From an uncultured Verrucomicrobiae bacterium (GTDB lineage Bacteria > Verrucomicrobiota > Verrucomicrobiia > JADLBR01 > CALLMV01): 64,000 bases of DNA. The notes beneath the pieces are model-generated. The model was not told the origin of the DNA. It saw nothing but the letters and a program-made list of their open reading frames with translations, and ran no database searches. Position numbers and translations under genes: made by a program. Where the stretch lies: NCBI GenBank assembly GCA_938005615.1, contig CALLMV010000013.1:1-64000 (forward strand). The letters are read 5' to 3'. Positions 26,223 through 35,792 of the stretch are shown in pieces (position 1 is the stretch's first letter; every line of letters starts with the position of its first letter).

Positions 26223-27326
26223 TCACACGTTGAAGCGGAATTCCATCACATCGCCATCCTTTACGACGTATTCCTTGCCTTCGATGCGCAGTTTGCCTTC
26301 CTCGCGGGCCTTGGCCTTGGAACCGAGAGCCAGCAACACGTCGCATGCCACGGTCTCAGCGGCGATAAATCCGCGTTGGAAGTCGGTGTGGATCACGCCG
26401 GCGGCTTCGGGCGCAGTGGCTCCCACGGGGATGGTCCAGGCGCGGGTTTCTTTCTCGCCTGTGGTGAAGTAGGTTTGCAGGCCGAGGAGCGCGTAGGCTT
26501 CGCGGATGAGGGTGCTGACACCGGATTCCTTAACGCCCAGACCGGCCAGATATTCCGCCGCCTCTTCGGGGGCAAGTTCCACCAGGTCGCTCTCGATCTG
26601 CGCGGAGATGGGCACGGCGCGTGCGCTGTGTTGAGTGGCTACGAATTTTTCCACGGCTTGAACATGTGGCAGCTCATGGGCCCGTGCCAGGTCGGCTTCC
26701 GCCACGTTGCAGGCAAAGAGCGTGGGTTTGGCACTAAGCAGATGCAGCCGGGCAAGTGCAGGGCGCAGATCATCGGAGATCTGGCAGGTGAGCGCAGGCT
26801 TGCCGGCGTCCAGGTGCGGGCGCAGGGCTTGGAGCAGGGCGAGTTCAGCCTTGGCTTCTTTGTCGCCACCGCGTGCGGATTTTTCGATACGGGGGAGTTG
26901 TTTCTCCAGCGAGGCCAAATCGGCGAGGATGAGTTCCGTGGAGATGACTTCGATGTCGCGCACGGGGTCCACTGACCCGGCAACGTGGTGGATGTCGGCG
27001 GATTCAAAACAACGCACGACTTGGACGACAGCGTCGGCTTCGCGGATGTGGGAGAGGAATTTGTTGCCCAGCCCTTCGCCCTGGGAGGCGCCCTTCACGA
27101 GACCCGCGATGTCGCAGAACTCAATGGCGGCAGGCACAACTTTTTGTGATTTTGAGAGGGCGGCAAGGGCATCGAGTCGCGGATCAGGCACGTTGACGAC
27201 GCCGACGTTGGGGTCAATCGTGCAGAAGGGGTAGTTGGCGGCCTCGGCTTTGCGCGAGCGCGTGAGGGCGTTGAACAGGGTGGATTTTCCGACATTAGGC
27301 AGACCGACGATTCCGACTCTGAGCAT
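26223..27326 (-). CDS. ychF: YchF/OLA1-family P-loop ATPase
   Basis: This 367-residue ribosome-associated Obg-like ATPase has the G1 loop [14 protein letters not shown], the G3 region [34 protein letters not shown] and the non-canonical NVAEADL in place of NKxD, which gives ATP preference in this family. The C-terminal TGS domain has [16 protein letters not shown] and ends [13 protein letters not shown] as expected. It is convergent with the GT2 gene at 26205. Length and motifs are typical. Confidence 0.97.
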   Translation of the reverse strand: MLRVGIVGLPNVGKSTLFNALTRSRKAEAANYPFCTIDPNVGVVNVPDPRLDALAALSKSQKVVPAAIEFCDIAGLVKGASQGEGLGNKFLSHIREADAVVQVVRCFESADIHHVAGSVDPVRDIEVISTELILADLASLEKQLPRIEKSARGGDKEAKAELALLQALRPHLDAGKPALTCQISDDLRPALARLHLLSAKPTLFACNVAEADLARAHELPHVQAVEKFVATQHSARAVPISAQIESDLVELAPEEAAEYLAGLGVKESGVSTLIREAYALLGLQTYFTTGEKETRAWTIPVGATAPEAAGVIHTDFQRGFIAAETVACDVLLALGSKAKAREEGKLRIEGKEYVVKDGDVMEFRFNV

Positions 27327-27537
27327 TGCGAAGTGAAGCGGGCGCAGCGGCTAGAGGGAAGGATGTTTTGCGATGACGTGTGCCTTTGTCACGCAGGCCC
27401 ATGCCGCTTCGGCAGCAGCGGTTGTTTATTTTCTTATATTTTTACTATATTTCAATATTAAAATATTAAAATACAGTAAATAGATTTTGAAGAATTGCTG
27501 ATGTGCATTTTCGGGGTTTGGGGCTGTGCTAGAGGCT
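27327..27537. other. Gene-poor region upstream of ychF, AT-rich core
   Basis: Roughly 210 bp lie between ychF and the tRNA gene. About 27428-27485 is strongly AT-rich with short repeats (AATATTAAAATATTAAAATA). It likely contains the ychF promoter. I see no ORF of interest. Confidence 0.35.
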
Positions 27538-27619
27538 TGCGCGCGAGAGGACTCGAACCTCCACGGTATTACCCACTAGAACCTGAATCTAGCGCGTCTG
27601 CCAGTTCCGCCACGCGCGC
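27538..27619 (-). tRNA. tRNA-Leu (anticodon CAG)
   Basis: The reverse strand folds as a class II tRNA of 82 nt. The acceptor GCGCGCG pairs with CGCGCGC and the discriminator is A. The anticodon stem-loop is CTAGA-TTCAGGT-TCTAG with anticodon CAG. The variable arm is long and built around GGGTAATACC. The T arm is GGAGG-TTCGAGT-CCTCT. The 3' CCA is not encoded. The long variable arm and A discriminator support Leu, decoding CUG. Confidence 0.95.
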
Positions 27620-27721
27620 GTGCGGGGAATATGACTTGGCTAGCCCTTCTTCGCAAGTTGGAAGTGGTGTGACAGGATCGATTCGGAGGGCAGTTGGCAT
27701 GGCACATGCAGGAGTATTCTT

Positions 27722-28657
27722 ATGGCTGCTGAGTTGTTGATGCCTTTGCTCATCGCGGGCACGCTGAGCTTATCTCTGGTTTTGTTTCTGATGGCATTGG
27801 AAATGGCCGGCCGGCCAGAACTCTCCGTTAGTGAACGCATCCGTCGCGTGCAGTCCGGCGGGGTGATCCTGAAGGAAGAGGTGCGCACCAAATCACTCTT
27901 TGAAAGGGTGCTCATCCCTCTGAGTGAGAAAATCGGCAAGCTGCTTGGCTCATTCACTCCTGGCAGTCTGACGGAACAGGCATCACGGCTAATTGCGCAG
28001 GCAGGTCTGACTTATTACCTCACAGGAATGCAAATGGCGGGCTTTTGTTGGTTGCTTGCCGCAGCACTGCCCACCGTGCTGCTGGTGCTTTATGGCACGA
28101 CTCCGATGGATCCGTTGATGAGATTTCTCATGCTGGGAATTGCGTTTATGCTGGGGTTCCGTTTACCGATGATGCTGGTGGCCATGCGTGCAAAAAAGCG
28201 GCAGGAAGAAATCCTCAAGGCCCTACCGTTTTCTTTTGATCTTTTGGGTATCTCAGTGGAAGCAGGGATGGGATTTGATGGTGCCATGTCGGCTGTGGCA
28301 GAACGCACGGGTGGTCCCTTTGCACAGGAGCTGATGCGCACGCTGACAGAGATCCGTTTAGGCAAACCACGCAACCAAGCTCTGACAGATCTGGGTGAAC
28401 GCGTGGGGCTGGATGATTTGAAGTCGTTTACTGGTGCGGTGACGTTTGTAAACAACTTGGGCGGGTCTTTAAACGATGTGCTGAAAGTCCAAGCAGAGTC
28501 GATGCGTGTAAAACGTCGTCAGCGCGCGGAGGAAAAAGCAATGAAAGCCCCCGTAAAAATGATGATCCCGTTGGTTTTTTTTATTTTTCCCTGCATGTTT
28601 GTAGTAATTCTTGGACCTGCAGGCATTATGATCTACAATGACTTCATAATGAAATAA
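27722..28657 (+). CDS. TadC-like type II secretion/Tad pilus inner-membrane protein
   Basis: This 311-residue membrane protein has an N-terminal helix (about 5-25), paired helices (about 103-155) and a C-terminal helix pair. The T2SF/TadC core reads KALPFSFDLLGISVEAGMGFDGAM and later LGERVGLDDLKSFTGAV. KAPVKMMIPLVFFIFPCMFVVILGPA is the typical TadC end. TadC works with TadB and the TadA ATPase in Flp pilus assembly, but no other tad gene is nearby. The true start could be an in-frame codon slightly later. Confidence 0.88.
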   Translation: MAAELLMPLLIAGTLSLSLVLFLMALEMAGRPELSVSERIRRVQSGGVILKEEVRTKSLFERVLIPLSEKIGKLLGSFTPGSLTEQASRLIAQAGLTYYLTGMQMAGFCWLLAAALPTVLLVLYGTTPMDPLMRFLMLGIAFMLGFRLPMMLVAMRAKKRQEEILKALPFSFDLLGISVEAGMGFDGAMSAVAERTGGPFAQELMRTLTEIRLGKPRNQALTDLGERVGLDDLKSFTGAVTFVNNLGGSLNDVLKVQAESMRVKRRQRAEEKAMKAPVKMMIPLVFFIFPCMFVVILGPAGIMIYNDFIMK

Positions 28658-28677
28658 CGCTCGTGGCTCGAGCGTTA
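28655..28677 (+). terminator. Hairpin at the tadC stop codon (possible terminator)
   Basis: TAACGCTCG (28655-28663) and CGAGCGTTA (28669-28677) form a perfect 9-bp stem with a 5-nt loop. The stem starts on the TAA stop codon. There is no U tract immediately after it, so Rho-independent termination is uncertain. Confidence 0.4.
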
Positions 28678-28741
28678 GTCTGTGCAGCTTTCCAGCGTAG
28701 CTTCTTGTCTTTTTCCGAGTTTTGGGTGATGTTTTAAGTTT

Positions 28742-30415
28742 ATGCTTAAAGATCCTTCACGCCGTTACCGGCCTGTGCCGGTGGTTCCTTTGCCAGATAG
28801 GCAATGGCCATCGCGCATGCACAAGCAGGCGCCGATCTGGTGCAGTGTGGACCTGCGTGACGGTAATCAGGCCTTGCCCGTTCCTATGAATGTGGCCCAG
28901 AAGATGGAGTTGTTCGATCTGTTGGTACAGATAGGTTTCAAAGAAATCGAGGTGGGGTTCCCAGCGGCATCGAAAACAGAGTTTGATTTTACAAGAAAGT
29001 TGATCGAGGAGAATCGCGTTCCCGAGGATGTCACGATCCAGGTGTTGGTACAGGCGCGCGAAGAGTTGATCGCACGCACAGTCGAATCACTAAGAGGCGC
29101 GCGTCGAGTTATTATTCATTTGTACAACTCCACATCCCCCTCGCAGAGGAGAATTGTTTTTAACGCGAGCAAAGAAGAAGTCCTCCAGATCGCGCTTCGA
29201 GGCACGCGCTGGATCAAGGAGCGGCTGGGGGAGATGCCCGGCACGGATGTGGTGTTTCAATATTCGCCGGAGAGTTTTTCGGCGACTGAAACGGATTACG
29301 CCCTCGAGGTCTGCGAGGCAGTTATGGCTGAGTGGGGTGCCACCCCGCAGAAGCCAGTGATTCTCAATCTTCCTAACACGGTCGAAGTCGTCACATGCAA
29401 CCAGCATGCCGATCAGATCGAATGGTTCTGCCGAAATATAAAGAATCGCGATGCGGCCGTTATTAGCGTCCACACTCACAACGATCGCGGCACCAGCACG
29501 GCAGCTACCGAGCTAGCTCTTCTGGCCGGTGCTCAGCGTGTGGAAGGCACTCTGTTTGGTAACGGCGAACGCACCGGCAACTTGGATATAGTGACCACCG
29601 CGCTGAACTTCTACGTGCTCGGCATCTCTCCGGGTCTAGACTTTACGGAGATGCGACGCATCCGTGAGGTGTATGAGCGTTGCACGGGTATGGATGTCCA
29701 TGCTCGACACCCATACGCAGGTGAGTTGGTGTTTACGGCGTTCTCTGGGTCGCATCAGGATGCGATCAAGAAGGGTTTCGCTCACATGAAGAACCTGCCA
29801 GCCGATGCAACTTGGGATGTGCCCTATCTGGTGATAGATCCCAGCGATATTGGCAGGCAGTATCGGGAGGTCATCCGCGTAAACAGCCAATCAGGAAAGG
29901 GGGGGATGGCTTACCTGCTAGAAACAGAATTCGGCATCTATTTGCCGCGGGCCCTGCAGATTGAATTTTCAAAGATTGCAAACGACGAGGTGGATCGCTT
30001 GGGACGCGAAGTAAGTGCTGCTGAGATTCGCGATATGTTTTGGAGAGAATATGTCGATCGCACAACGCCTTGGGAGCTGATTCATTTCCACGCAGATGGC
30101 GTAAAGGGGGATATCGCTTGCCGAGCTTCTCTGCTACACCATGGTCGGGAAGTACGCGTCACGGGCCAGGGCAACGGCCCGATTGCTTCTTTTGTCAATG
30201 CGATCATCAATTACGGAGAGCCGACTTTCGAGGTAAGTTTTTATTCGGAGCATTCCCTCTCCTCTGGAACGGAGGCAAGCGCGATTGCGTATATTGAAAT
30301 TTGTTACGACGGAGGAAAAAAACTTTTCGGTGCGGGCGTGGACACTTCCATAGAGTTTGCTTCAATTAAAGCAGTGCTTAGTGCACTTAACCGCAGGGCT
30401 GCGCACAATCGCTGA
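28742..30415 (+). CDS. leuA: 2-isopropylmalate synthase (long form)
   Basis: This enzyme condenses acetyl-CoA and 2-oxoisovalerate in the first step of leucine synthesis. The 557-residue protein is of the long type that begins MLKDPSRRYRPVPVV. The catalytic TIM barrel contains SVDLRDGNQAL, the metal-binding HTHNDRGT and EGTLFGNGERTGN. The C-terminal LeuA regulatory domain (about residues 430-550) contains GNGPIASFVNAI and has the usual dimer fold that binds leucine. The stop directly abuts the ATG of the following ABC permease, so they are probably co-transcribed despite unrelated roles. Confidence 0.95.
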   Translation: MLKDPSRRYRPVPVVPLPDRQWPSRMHKQAPIWCSVDLRDGNQALPVPMNVAQKMELFDLLVQIGFKEIEVGFPAASKTEFDFTRKLIEENRVPEDVTIQVLVQAREELIARTVESLRGARRVIIHLYNSTSPSQRRIVFNASKEEVLQIALRGTRWIKERLGEMPGTDVVFQYSPESFSATETDYALEVCEAVMAEWGATPQKPVILNLPNTVEVVTCNQHADQIEWFCRNIKNRDAAVISVHTHNDRGTSTAATELALLAGAQRVEGTLFGNGERTGNLDIVTTALNFYVLGISPGLDFTEMRRIREVYERCTGMDVHARHPYAGELVFTAFSGSHQDAIKKGFAHMKNLPADATWDVPYLVIDPSDIGRQYREVIRVNSQSGKGGMAYLLETEFGIYLPRALQIEFSKIANDEVDRLGREVSAAEIRDMFWREYVDRTTPWELIHFHADGVKGDIACRASLLHHGREVRVTGQGNGPIASFVNAIINYGEPTFEVSFYSEHSLSSGTEASAIAYIEICYDGGKKLFGAGVDTSIEFASIKAVLSALNRRAAHNR

Positions 30416-31333
30416 ATGTTTCGGTACGCTACACATAGACTGTTGAGCCTGGTACCTACCATGGCGATCATCATTTCACTTACGTTTGCCCTTCTGCGTC
30501 TGGCACCCGGTAATCCTTTTGATGACGAGCGTGCGCTTGATCCAACAGTGCGTGAACGTTTAATCAGAAAATACCAGCTCGACGGGCCGGTGCTCTGGCA
30601 GCTTGCCCGTTATTGGGCGGACTTGCTGCGTGGAGATTTGCGTGAGTCTTTGAAGTACCGCGATCGCAGTGTAGCTGAGATCATTACGCAGGCTCTGCCT
30701 GCATCCTTTACCCTGGGTGCGGTGGCATTTGTACTGTGCCTTGGGCTGGGTCTTACCGCTGGGGTGTTGGCTGCAGCTTTTCATAATCGCTGGCCCGACC
30801 AGCTTCTGATGTTGTTGGCGTTAACTGGTATCTCACTACCGGCATTCGTCATCGGTCCTTTGTTTATTTTGTTTTTCAGCTTCCTGCTGGGGTGGGCGCC
30901 TGTCGGTGGATGGGGATCGCTCTCACAAGTATGGCTTCCTGCACTTGTGTTAGCTCTGCCCTTTGCCGCATACATCGCTCGGCTCACACGCACCTCGATG
31001 CTCGAGCAACTGCGATTGGATTTTGTGCGCACGGCACGCGCAAAAGGGCTTGGAGAAGCACGAGTGATTTTTCTTCACACATTGCGCAACGCCTTTTTGC
31101 CCGTCTTGAGTTACAGCGGCCCGCTTGCAGCAAACATTCTCACAGGATCACTAGTAATTGAGTTGATTTTTCACATTCCGGGAATGGGGCAATTTTTTGT
31201 GAATGGCGTCCTGAACCGTGACGTCTTTCTGGTGTGTGGCGTTGTGATTGTTTACTCTTTATTACTCGTTTTGTTAAATTTAGCTGTGGATCTTGCGTAT
31301 AGCCTTTTGGACAAACGCATTCGTTTAGACTGA
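30416..31333 (+). CDS. Peptide-type ABC transporter permease (DppB family)
   Basis: This 305-residue inner-membrane protein follows the DppB/OppB plan. An N-terminal helix (LLSLVPTMAIIISLTFALLRLAPGNPF) is followed by a periplasmic part with RYWADLLRGDLRES. The permease core has five helices, with the EAA-type coupling loop FVRTARAKGLGEARVIFLHTLRNAFLP. It starts immediately after the leuA stop and is paired with the DppC-like gene 6 bp downstream. No binding protein or ATPase is adjacent, so the pair must borrow components from elsewhere, such as 53548-58291. Confidence 0.92.
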   Translation: MFRYATHRLLSLVPTMAIIISLTFALLRLAPGNPFDDERALDPTVRERLIRKYQLDGPVLWQLARYWADLLRGDLRESLKYRDRSVAEIITQALPASFTLGAVAFVLCLGLGLTAGVLAAAFHNRWPDQLLMLLALTGISLPAFVIGPLFILFFSFLLGWAPVGGWGSLSQVWLPALVLALPFAAYIARLTRTSMLEQLRLDFVRTARAKGLGEARVIFLHTLRNAFLPVLSYSGPLAANILTGSLVIELIFHIPGMGQFFVNGVLNRDVFLVCGVVIVYSLLLVLLNLAVDLAYSLLDKRIRLD

Positions 31334-31339
31334 GCGAAA

Positions 31340-32266
31340 ATGAGTGCACGACCTTTAACAGATTCTGAGGTCGGTCGCTTAGGCGTCGTCCTAAGGTGCA
31401 ATCCCAGAGTCAGTATATCTTTGGTAACTTTGTTGCTCGTGATCGCAGCCGCTTTGGTTGGGCCACTAATATCGCCTTATTCCTACGATCAAGTCAGCGG
31501 TAACATCTTTGCCCCTCCCTCTGCGGCGCATTGGTGCGGCACAGACAACTTGGGCCGCGATGTGCTCACGCTCAGCCTACACGGAGCGCGCATTTCTCTA
31601 CTCGTCGGATTCTTAGGAGCGATACTTTCTCTGTTCATCGGCGTAACTTGGGGTTGTATGGCTGGCTATCTCGGCGGCATTTGGGATGCCGTGCTGATGC
31701 GAATTGTGGATGTGTTGTTTTCCGTGCCTCGTTTGATACTGGTTATCGTTGTCCTAGGATTTCTGGATGGTTACTCACGCCAGTGGCTGATGCGGCAAGG
31801 GCTTGCGGAATTTGGCCCACAAGTGCGTTTGGCCATCCTTTTATTCGGTCTTGGTGCGGTTCAGTGGCTTACTATGGCTCGAGTTATTCGCGGGCAGGTA
31901 CTGTCTCTCAAAGAACGTGAGTTTGTGAAAGCGTCGTTACTGCTAGGTCAATCCCATATAAAAATTATCCTTCGACACATCATTCCAAATTTGACAGGAA
32001 TAATTCTAGTTTACTTAACTTTGACGATTCCGGTTGTTATTCTTGAAGAATCCCTGCTTTCCTTCCTCGGGCTGGGTGTCCAGCCACCTATTTCATCCTT
32101 AGGCAGCCTCATCTCGTTAGGAGCGCAGAACATAAATCCCATTAATTCCTTTTTTTGGCTACTTGCTACGCCCGCTTTTTTGATGGGGATGACATTGCTC
32201 GCACTGAATTTTTTAGGAGATGGATTGCGCGACGTTATGGATCCTCGTGCGGAAAGAAAAAACTGA
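31340..32266 (+). CDS. Peptide-type ABC transporter permease (DppC family)
   Basis: This 308-residue partner of the preceding permease has an N-terminal helix (about 30-55). The characteristic periplasmic motif HWCGTDNLGRDVLTLSLHGARISLLVG follows. The coupling loop is REFVKASLLLGQSHIKIILRHIIPNL, and the C-terminal segment is FLGDGLRDVMDPR. These are hallmark DppC/OppC features. The two subunits together form the transmembrane channel of a di/oligopeptide- or nickel-type importer; substrate unknown. Confidence 0.92.
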   Translation: MSARPLTDSEVGRLGVVLRCNPRVSISLVTLLLVIAAALVGPLISPYSYDQVSGNIFAPPSAAHWCGTDNLGRDVLTLSLHGARISLLVGFLGAILSLFIGVTWGCMAGYLGGIWDAVLMRIVDVLFSVPRLILVIVVLGFLDGYSRQWLMRQGLAEFGPQVRLAILLFGLGAVQWLTMARVIRGQVLSLKEREFVKASLLLGQSHIKIILRHIIPNLTGIILVYLTLTIPVVILEESLLSFLGLGVQPPISSLGSLISLGAQNINPINSFFWLLATPAFLMGMTLLALNFLGDGLRDVMDPRAERKN

Positions 32267-32385
32267 AAAATCGTTGTTACTACTTCACAGCACCGGTCTG
32301 CAGAAGTTTCCATCCGTCCAGCAGTAGAAATCTCCCTTGCGAAGACTTCTCTGGCAGCAGATGACACAAAGTGTTAAAACCTATC

Positions 32386-33048
32386 ATGAAACTAAAACAT
32401 CCTTTTTTTGTATTTCTAGCGGTTTTTATTGTTTCATTCCTGCAGTCCTGCACCTTGAGGGAGAGTAAAAAAATTGCCCCAAACAAAGGGGCTGCAACAG
32501 TACGAGCTGAGAAAAAGTCCCATTCCCCTTCATCATATTCTGATGTCCTGCCCAAAGACCAACCTACAACTTCTATTGCAAGCACGCAGCCTAGTGATCT
32601 GCAAGCTGGCTACGCACTGCTCATCCAACTAGCTTCACAACTGCGCCGAGTGGATCAAATATTTATCCTCAAAACTGCCTCTGCTGAAGTGGAAGATGCG
32701 ATAACTCCAGTTAGTGAGTTATTTACTGAAGTCGAAAAGGAACTTAGATCTTGGTTTCGCAACCAGCCTGCACTCGCTTGGAATGGCCTAGTGCTGCCTG
32801 CCGTAGAAACTGAAACACGCAAATCTCTGGAAAAAATCCGTACCAGCGAACTACTCTCAGCCACTGGCAAAGTCTTCGAGAAACGCCTCCTGGCCTCACA
32901 GGATGAGGGTCTTGCCTATGCCTCAGCCCTCATGGCCCAAATTGCCGCAACAGAAACAACCACCGCACGCAAGACCAAATTAAGAGAGTGGCAAAAACTT
33001 GCTGATGCTGCCCGTAGCACAATCAGCACACTCTTGTTTGCACTGTAA
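32386..33048 (+). CDS. Hypothetical lipoprotein upstream of an NtrC-type regulator
   Basis: No known family recognised. The ORF opens at 32371, but ATG 32386 (MKLKHPFFVFLAVFIVSFLQSC) gives a clean lipoprotein signal with lipobox LQSC. The mature protein has a Ser/Lys/Pro-rich linker and then a helical domain (about residues 70-225) rich in Ala/Glu/Leu, probably coiled-coil. The stop is 2 bp before the sigma-54 regulator start, so both are likely one transcript. An envelope-sensing role is possible but unsupported by a domain. Confidence 0.7.
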   Translation: MKLKHPFFVFLAVFIVSFLQSCTLRESKKIAPNKGAATVRAEKKSHSPSSYSDVLPKDQPTTSIASTQPSDLQAGYALLIQLASQLRRVDQIFILKTASAEVEDAITPVSELFTEVEKELRSWFRNQPALAWNGLVLPAVETETRKSLEKIRTSELLSATGKVFEKRLLASQDEGLAYASALMAQIAATETTTARKTKLREWQKLADAARSTISTLLFAL

Positions 33049-33050
33049 CG

Positions 33051-34517
33051 ATGCCTACGCGCCCCACCATCTTGATTGTTGACGACGAAAAAAACGCTCG
33101 CGACGGATTACGCGCGGCACTGGAAGATAAATACGATGTCTATGTCGCCGCGGATGCAGAATCCGCACTTAAATTCCTCAAAGAAGAGCCGGTGGATCTG
33201 CTCCTGACTGACCTTCGGATGGCCGGTCAGGACGGTTTAGAGTTGATCAGAACCACACGCCATCTTCCCGAACCGCCGATCTGCATACTCATGACGGCCT
33301 ACGGTGGAGTCTCCACTGCCGTAGAAGCGATGAAAAACGGCGCGGCGGATTACCTCACCAAACCGCTCAACCTAGACGAAGTCGAAGTCGTCATCGCTAA
33401 ACACTTGCGCTCGCGCGCGCTGGAAATCGAAAACAAAGAACTCAAACAACAACTCACCCCCAAACGCGCCACCCTCTCAGAGATCATTGGCTCAAGCGCT
33501 GCACTGGAGCGCGTGCTTGACACCGTGCGCCAAGTCGCCCCCTCCAAAGCCAGCATCCTCATCCAAGGCGAAAGCGGCACGGGCAAAGAAGTCATCGCCA
33601 AAGCCATCCACCGCCTCAGTCGCCGCGCAGCCGGTCCCATGGTCACAGTCCACTGCGCGGCACTCTCGCCCCAACTTCTGGAAAGCGAACTCTTCGGCCA
33701 CGAAAAAGGTGCATTTACCGGAGCCATTGAACGGCGTGCCGGCCGATTCGAAGTGGCCGACGGTGGCACACTCTTTCTCGACGAAATCGGTGAGATCGAT
33801 CCCTCCACCCAAGTCAAACTGCTTCGCTTCCTGGGCGAAAAAACATTCGAACGCGTCGGCTCCTCTAAGACACTGACTGCCGATGTGCGCGTCATCGCCG
33901 CCACCAACAAAGACCTGCGTGCACTCGTCGCCGCCGGCAAATTCCGCGAAGACCTCTACTTCCGGCTCGCCGTCGTCACCATCACCATGCCCCCGCTTCG
34001 CGAACGTCCCGAAGACATTCCCCTGCTCATCCGCGCGTTTCTTAAAGAATTCAACAAAGAAAACGAAAAAAACGTGCAAGGCTTCACCCCCGATGCCATG
34101 CGCATTCTGCAAACCTATCAATGGCCCGGCAATGTGCGCGAACTACGCACCGCCGTGGAGCACGCTGTCGTTCTTGCCCGAGGTAAAATGGCCGAACTCC
34201 ATGACCTGCCGCCGACGATCCTTGCAAATGCGTCATCACTGACCACCTCGCGCGACAGCCCCACAGCAGCAGCACCACAGACGAGCAACATTCCCGCTAC
34301 AATTGGCGGATTTCCGACCACCGGCGCTCTGGACGTGCACGCTCACGAGCGCCGCCTTATCTTCGAGGCACTAGCCCGTACCCGCGGCAACCGCACTGCC
34401 GCCGCCCAAGAACTCGGCATCTCGCGTCGCACACTCCACAGAAAGATTCGCGAACTTGGCCTTGAAAACAAGCGACGGAAATCTTCGGCCTCATCCTCGA
34501 CAGAGTCGCATCCCTGA
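33051..34517 (+). CDS. Sigma-54-dependent response regulator (NtrC family)
   Basis: This 488-residue transcription activator has a receiver domain (residues 5-120; acidic pair D11-D12, phospho-acceptor D54, conserved K104). The AAA+ domain (about 145-375) has Walker A GESGTGKE (173-180), the sigma-54 contact loop GAFTGA (220-225) and Walker B GGTLFLDEIG. A linker follows, and then a Fis-type helix-turn-helix at the C-terminus (AAAQELGISRRTLHRKIREL). All catalytic features are intact. No histidine kinase is adjacent; the only neighbour on the operon is a lipoprotein. Confidence 0.96.
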   Translation: MPTRPTILIVDDEKNARDGLRAALEDKYDVYVAADAESALKFLKEEPVDLLLTDLRMAGQDGLELIRTTRHLPEPPICILMTAYGGVSTAVEAMKNGAADYLTKPLNLDEVEVVIAKHLRSRALEIENKELKQQLTPKRATLSEIIGSSAALERVLDTVRQVAPSKASILIQGESGTGKEVIAKAIHRLSRRAAGPMVTVHCAALSPQLLESELFGHEKGAFTGAIERRAGRFEVADGGTLFLDEIGEIDPSTQVKLLRFLGEKTFERVGSSKTLTADVRVIAATNKDLRALVAAGKFREDLYFRLAVVTITMPPLRERPEDIPLLIRAFLKEFNKENEKNVQGFTPDAMRILQTYQWPGNVRELRTAVEHAVVLARGKMAELHDLPPTILANASSLTTSRDSPTAAAPQTSNIPATIGGFPTTGALDVHAHERRLIFEALARTRGNRTAAAQELGISRRTLHRKIRELGLENKRRKSSASSSTESHP

Positions 34518-34587
34518 GGCCAGTTGCTTTGAAGCGCCTCCTCCCCCGCTCAATTACTTGAGATCAGGAGCTTTGGATGGGGTTGTG

Positions 34588-35730
34588 TCAAGCAGTCTGC
34601 AACGTAGCAGCTTGCGCTTGGCGGACGCTGGCGATTGCTTGAATAGCGCGGGGTCCATCAAGAGGGGTGTTGAAGCCGCTCCAAGAGAGGCGAAGGGTGG
34701 CTTGGGCATCAGACTCACTGAGGCCCATGGCGGTAAGAACGTGGGAGGCCGTACCACTGCCGGATGTGCAGGCCGAGCCGGCGGAGAGGCAGATGTCGAG
34801 CTCACCGAGTTGTTTGACGGCTTCTGCCGCCTGCAGGCCAGGCAGGCATAGGCTGGAGGTGTTAGGGAGGCGGTGCTGGCGATCCCCGTTAATGCGGGCG
34901 TCTGGAAAGACGTTCAGCGCCTCGCGCTCGAAGTGGTCGCGCATTTGGGCACAGGCTAGGATTTCGTTATCAAGATTTTCTCGCGCGAGGGTGGCTGCCA
35001 CGCCGAGGCCCACAATGGAGGCAACGTTTTCCGTACCACCCCGCAGGCCGTGCTCCTGGCCACCGCCGTGGAGGATGGAGCCAAGTTTATCGGGCTCGCG
35101 AACGTAAAGGATGCCAACCCCCTTAGGAGCATGGAATTTGTGGCCGGAGAATGCGGCGTAATCAATCGGCAGGGCAGAGAGATTCAGGGGGACTTTGCCG
35201 GGGACTTGGACAGCGTCGGTGTGGAATAGAAGCCCTTTGTTGTGACACCAAATGGCGATGTCTTCGATGGGGTTGATGACGCCCGTTTCGTTGTTGGCCC
35301 ACATGACGGAGACGACAGCGGTGTCCTGCCGGACTAGGGATTGGAGGGCTTCGAGGGTGACGCGACCATCGGCGCCGACAGGTGCGTAGGCGACTGCGTG
35401 GGCGTTGCGTTCAAGATGGGCTGCGAGTTTGAGGACAGCGGAATGCTCAATGCGGGTGGTAACGATGTGGCGGCGACGGGTGCGGCGCAACGCCGCGAGG
35501 ATGGCCGCGTTGTCGCTCTCGGTTCCGCAGCTCGTAAAGATGACTTGGCGGGGTTGGCAGCCGAGGAGGAGGGCGACTTGTTCGCGGGCATCTTCAACAG
35601 CCTGGCGGGCTCGGCGAGCAGAAGGGTAGAGACTGGAAGGGTTGCCGTAGTGTTCGGTGAGCCAGGGAACCATCGCTTCGAACACAGCTGGGGCCACGCG
35701 TGTGGTACCGTTGTTGTCAAGGTAGATCAT
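34588..35730 (-). CDS. Cysteine desulfurase (NifS/IscS-like)
   Basis: This 380-residue PLP enzyme supplies sulfane sulfur for Fe-S clusters or thio-modified RNA. Typical segments are MIYLDNNGTT, HYGNPSSLY, FTSCGTESDNAAI and the His of TRIEHSAVL. The PLP lysine is in FSGHKFHAPKG (K198), and the catalytic Cys is in SAGSACTSGSG (C321) on the mobile loop. The short SAGSAC loop places it in the class I NifS/IscS group. No IscU or regulator is adjacent; the A-type carrier is 16 kb away. Confidence 0.94.
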   Translation of the reverse strand: MIYLDNNGTTRVAPAVFEAMVPWLTEHYGNPSSLYPSARRARQAVEDAREQVALLLGCQPRQVIFTSCGTESDNAAILAALRRTRRRHIVTTRIEHSAVLKLAAHLERNAHAVAYAPVGADGRVTLEALQSLVRQDTAVVSVMWANNETGVINPIEDIAIWCHNKGLLFHTDAVQVPGKVPLNLSALPIDYAAFSGHKFHAPKGVGILYVREPDKLGSILHGGGQEHGLRGGTENVASIVGLGVAATLARENLDNEILACAQMRDHFEREALNVFPDARINGDRQHRLPNTSSLCLPGLQAAEAVKQLGELDICLSAGSACTSGSGTASHVLTAMGLSESDAQATLRLSWSGFNTPLDGPRAIQAIASVRQAQAATLQTA

Positions 35731-35792
35731 TAGCCAAATATGGTGTTTAGGTAGTGTTGGGTCAAGGCAGGGGGATTATTTCCGGGAGGTGT

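Noticed and set aside
33492-34121. 209-codon minus-strand ORF inside the NtrC-type gene
   Set aside because: Antisense shadow of a fully conserved AAA+ domain, with no signal of its own.
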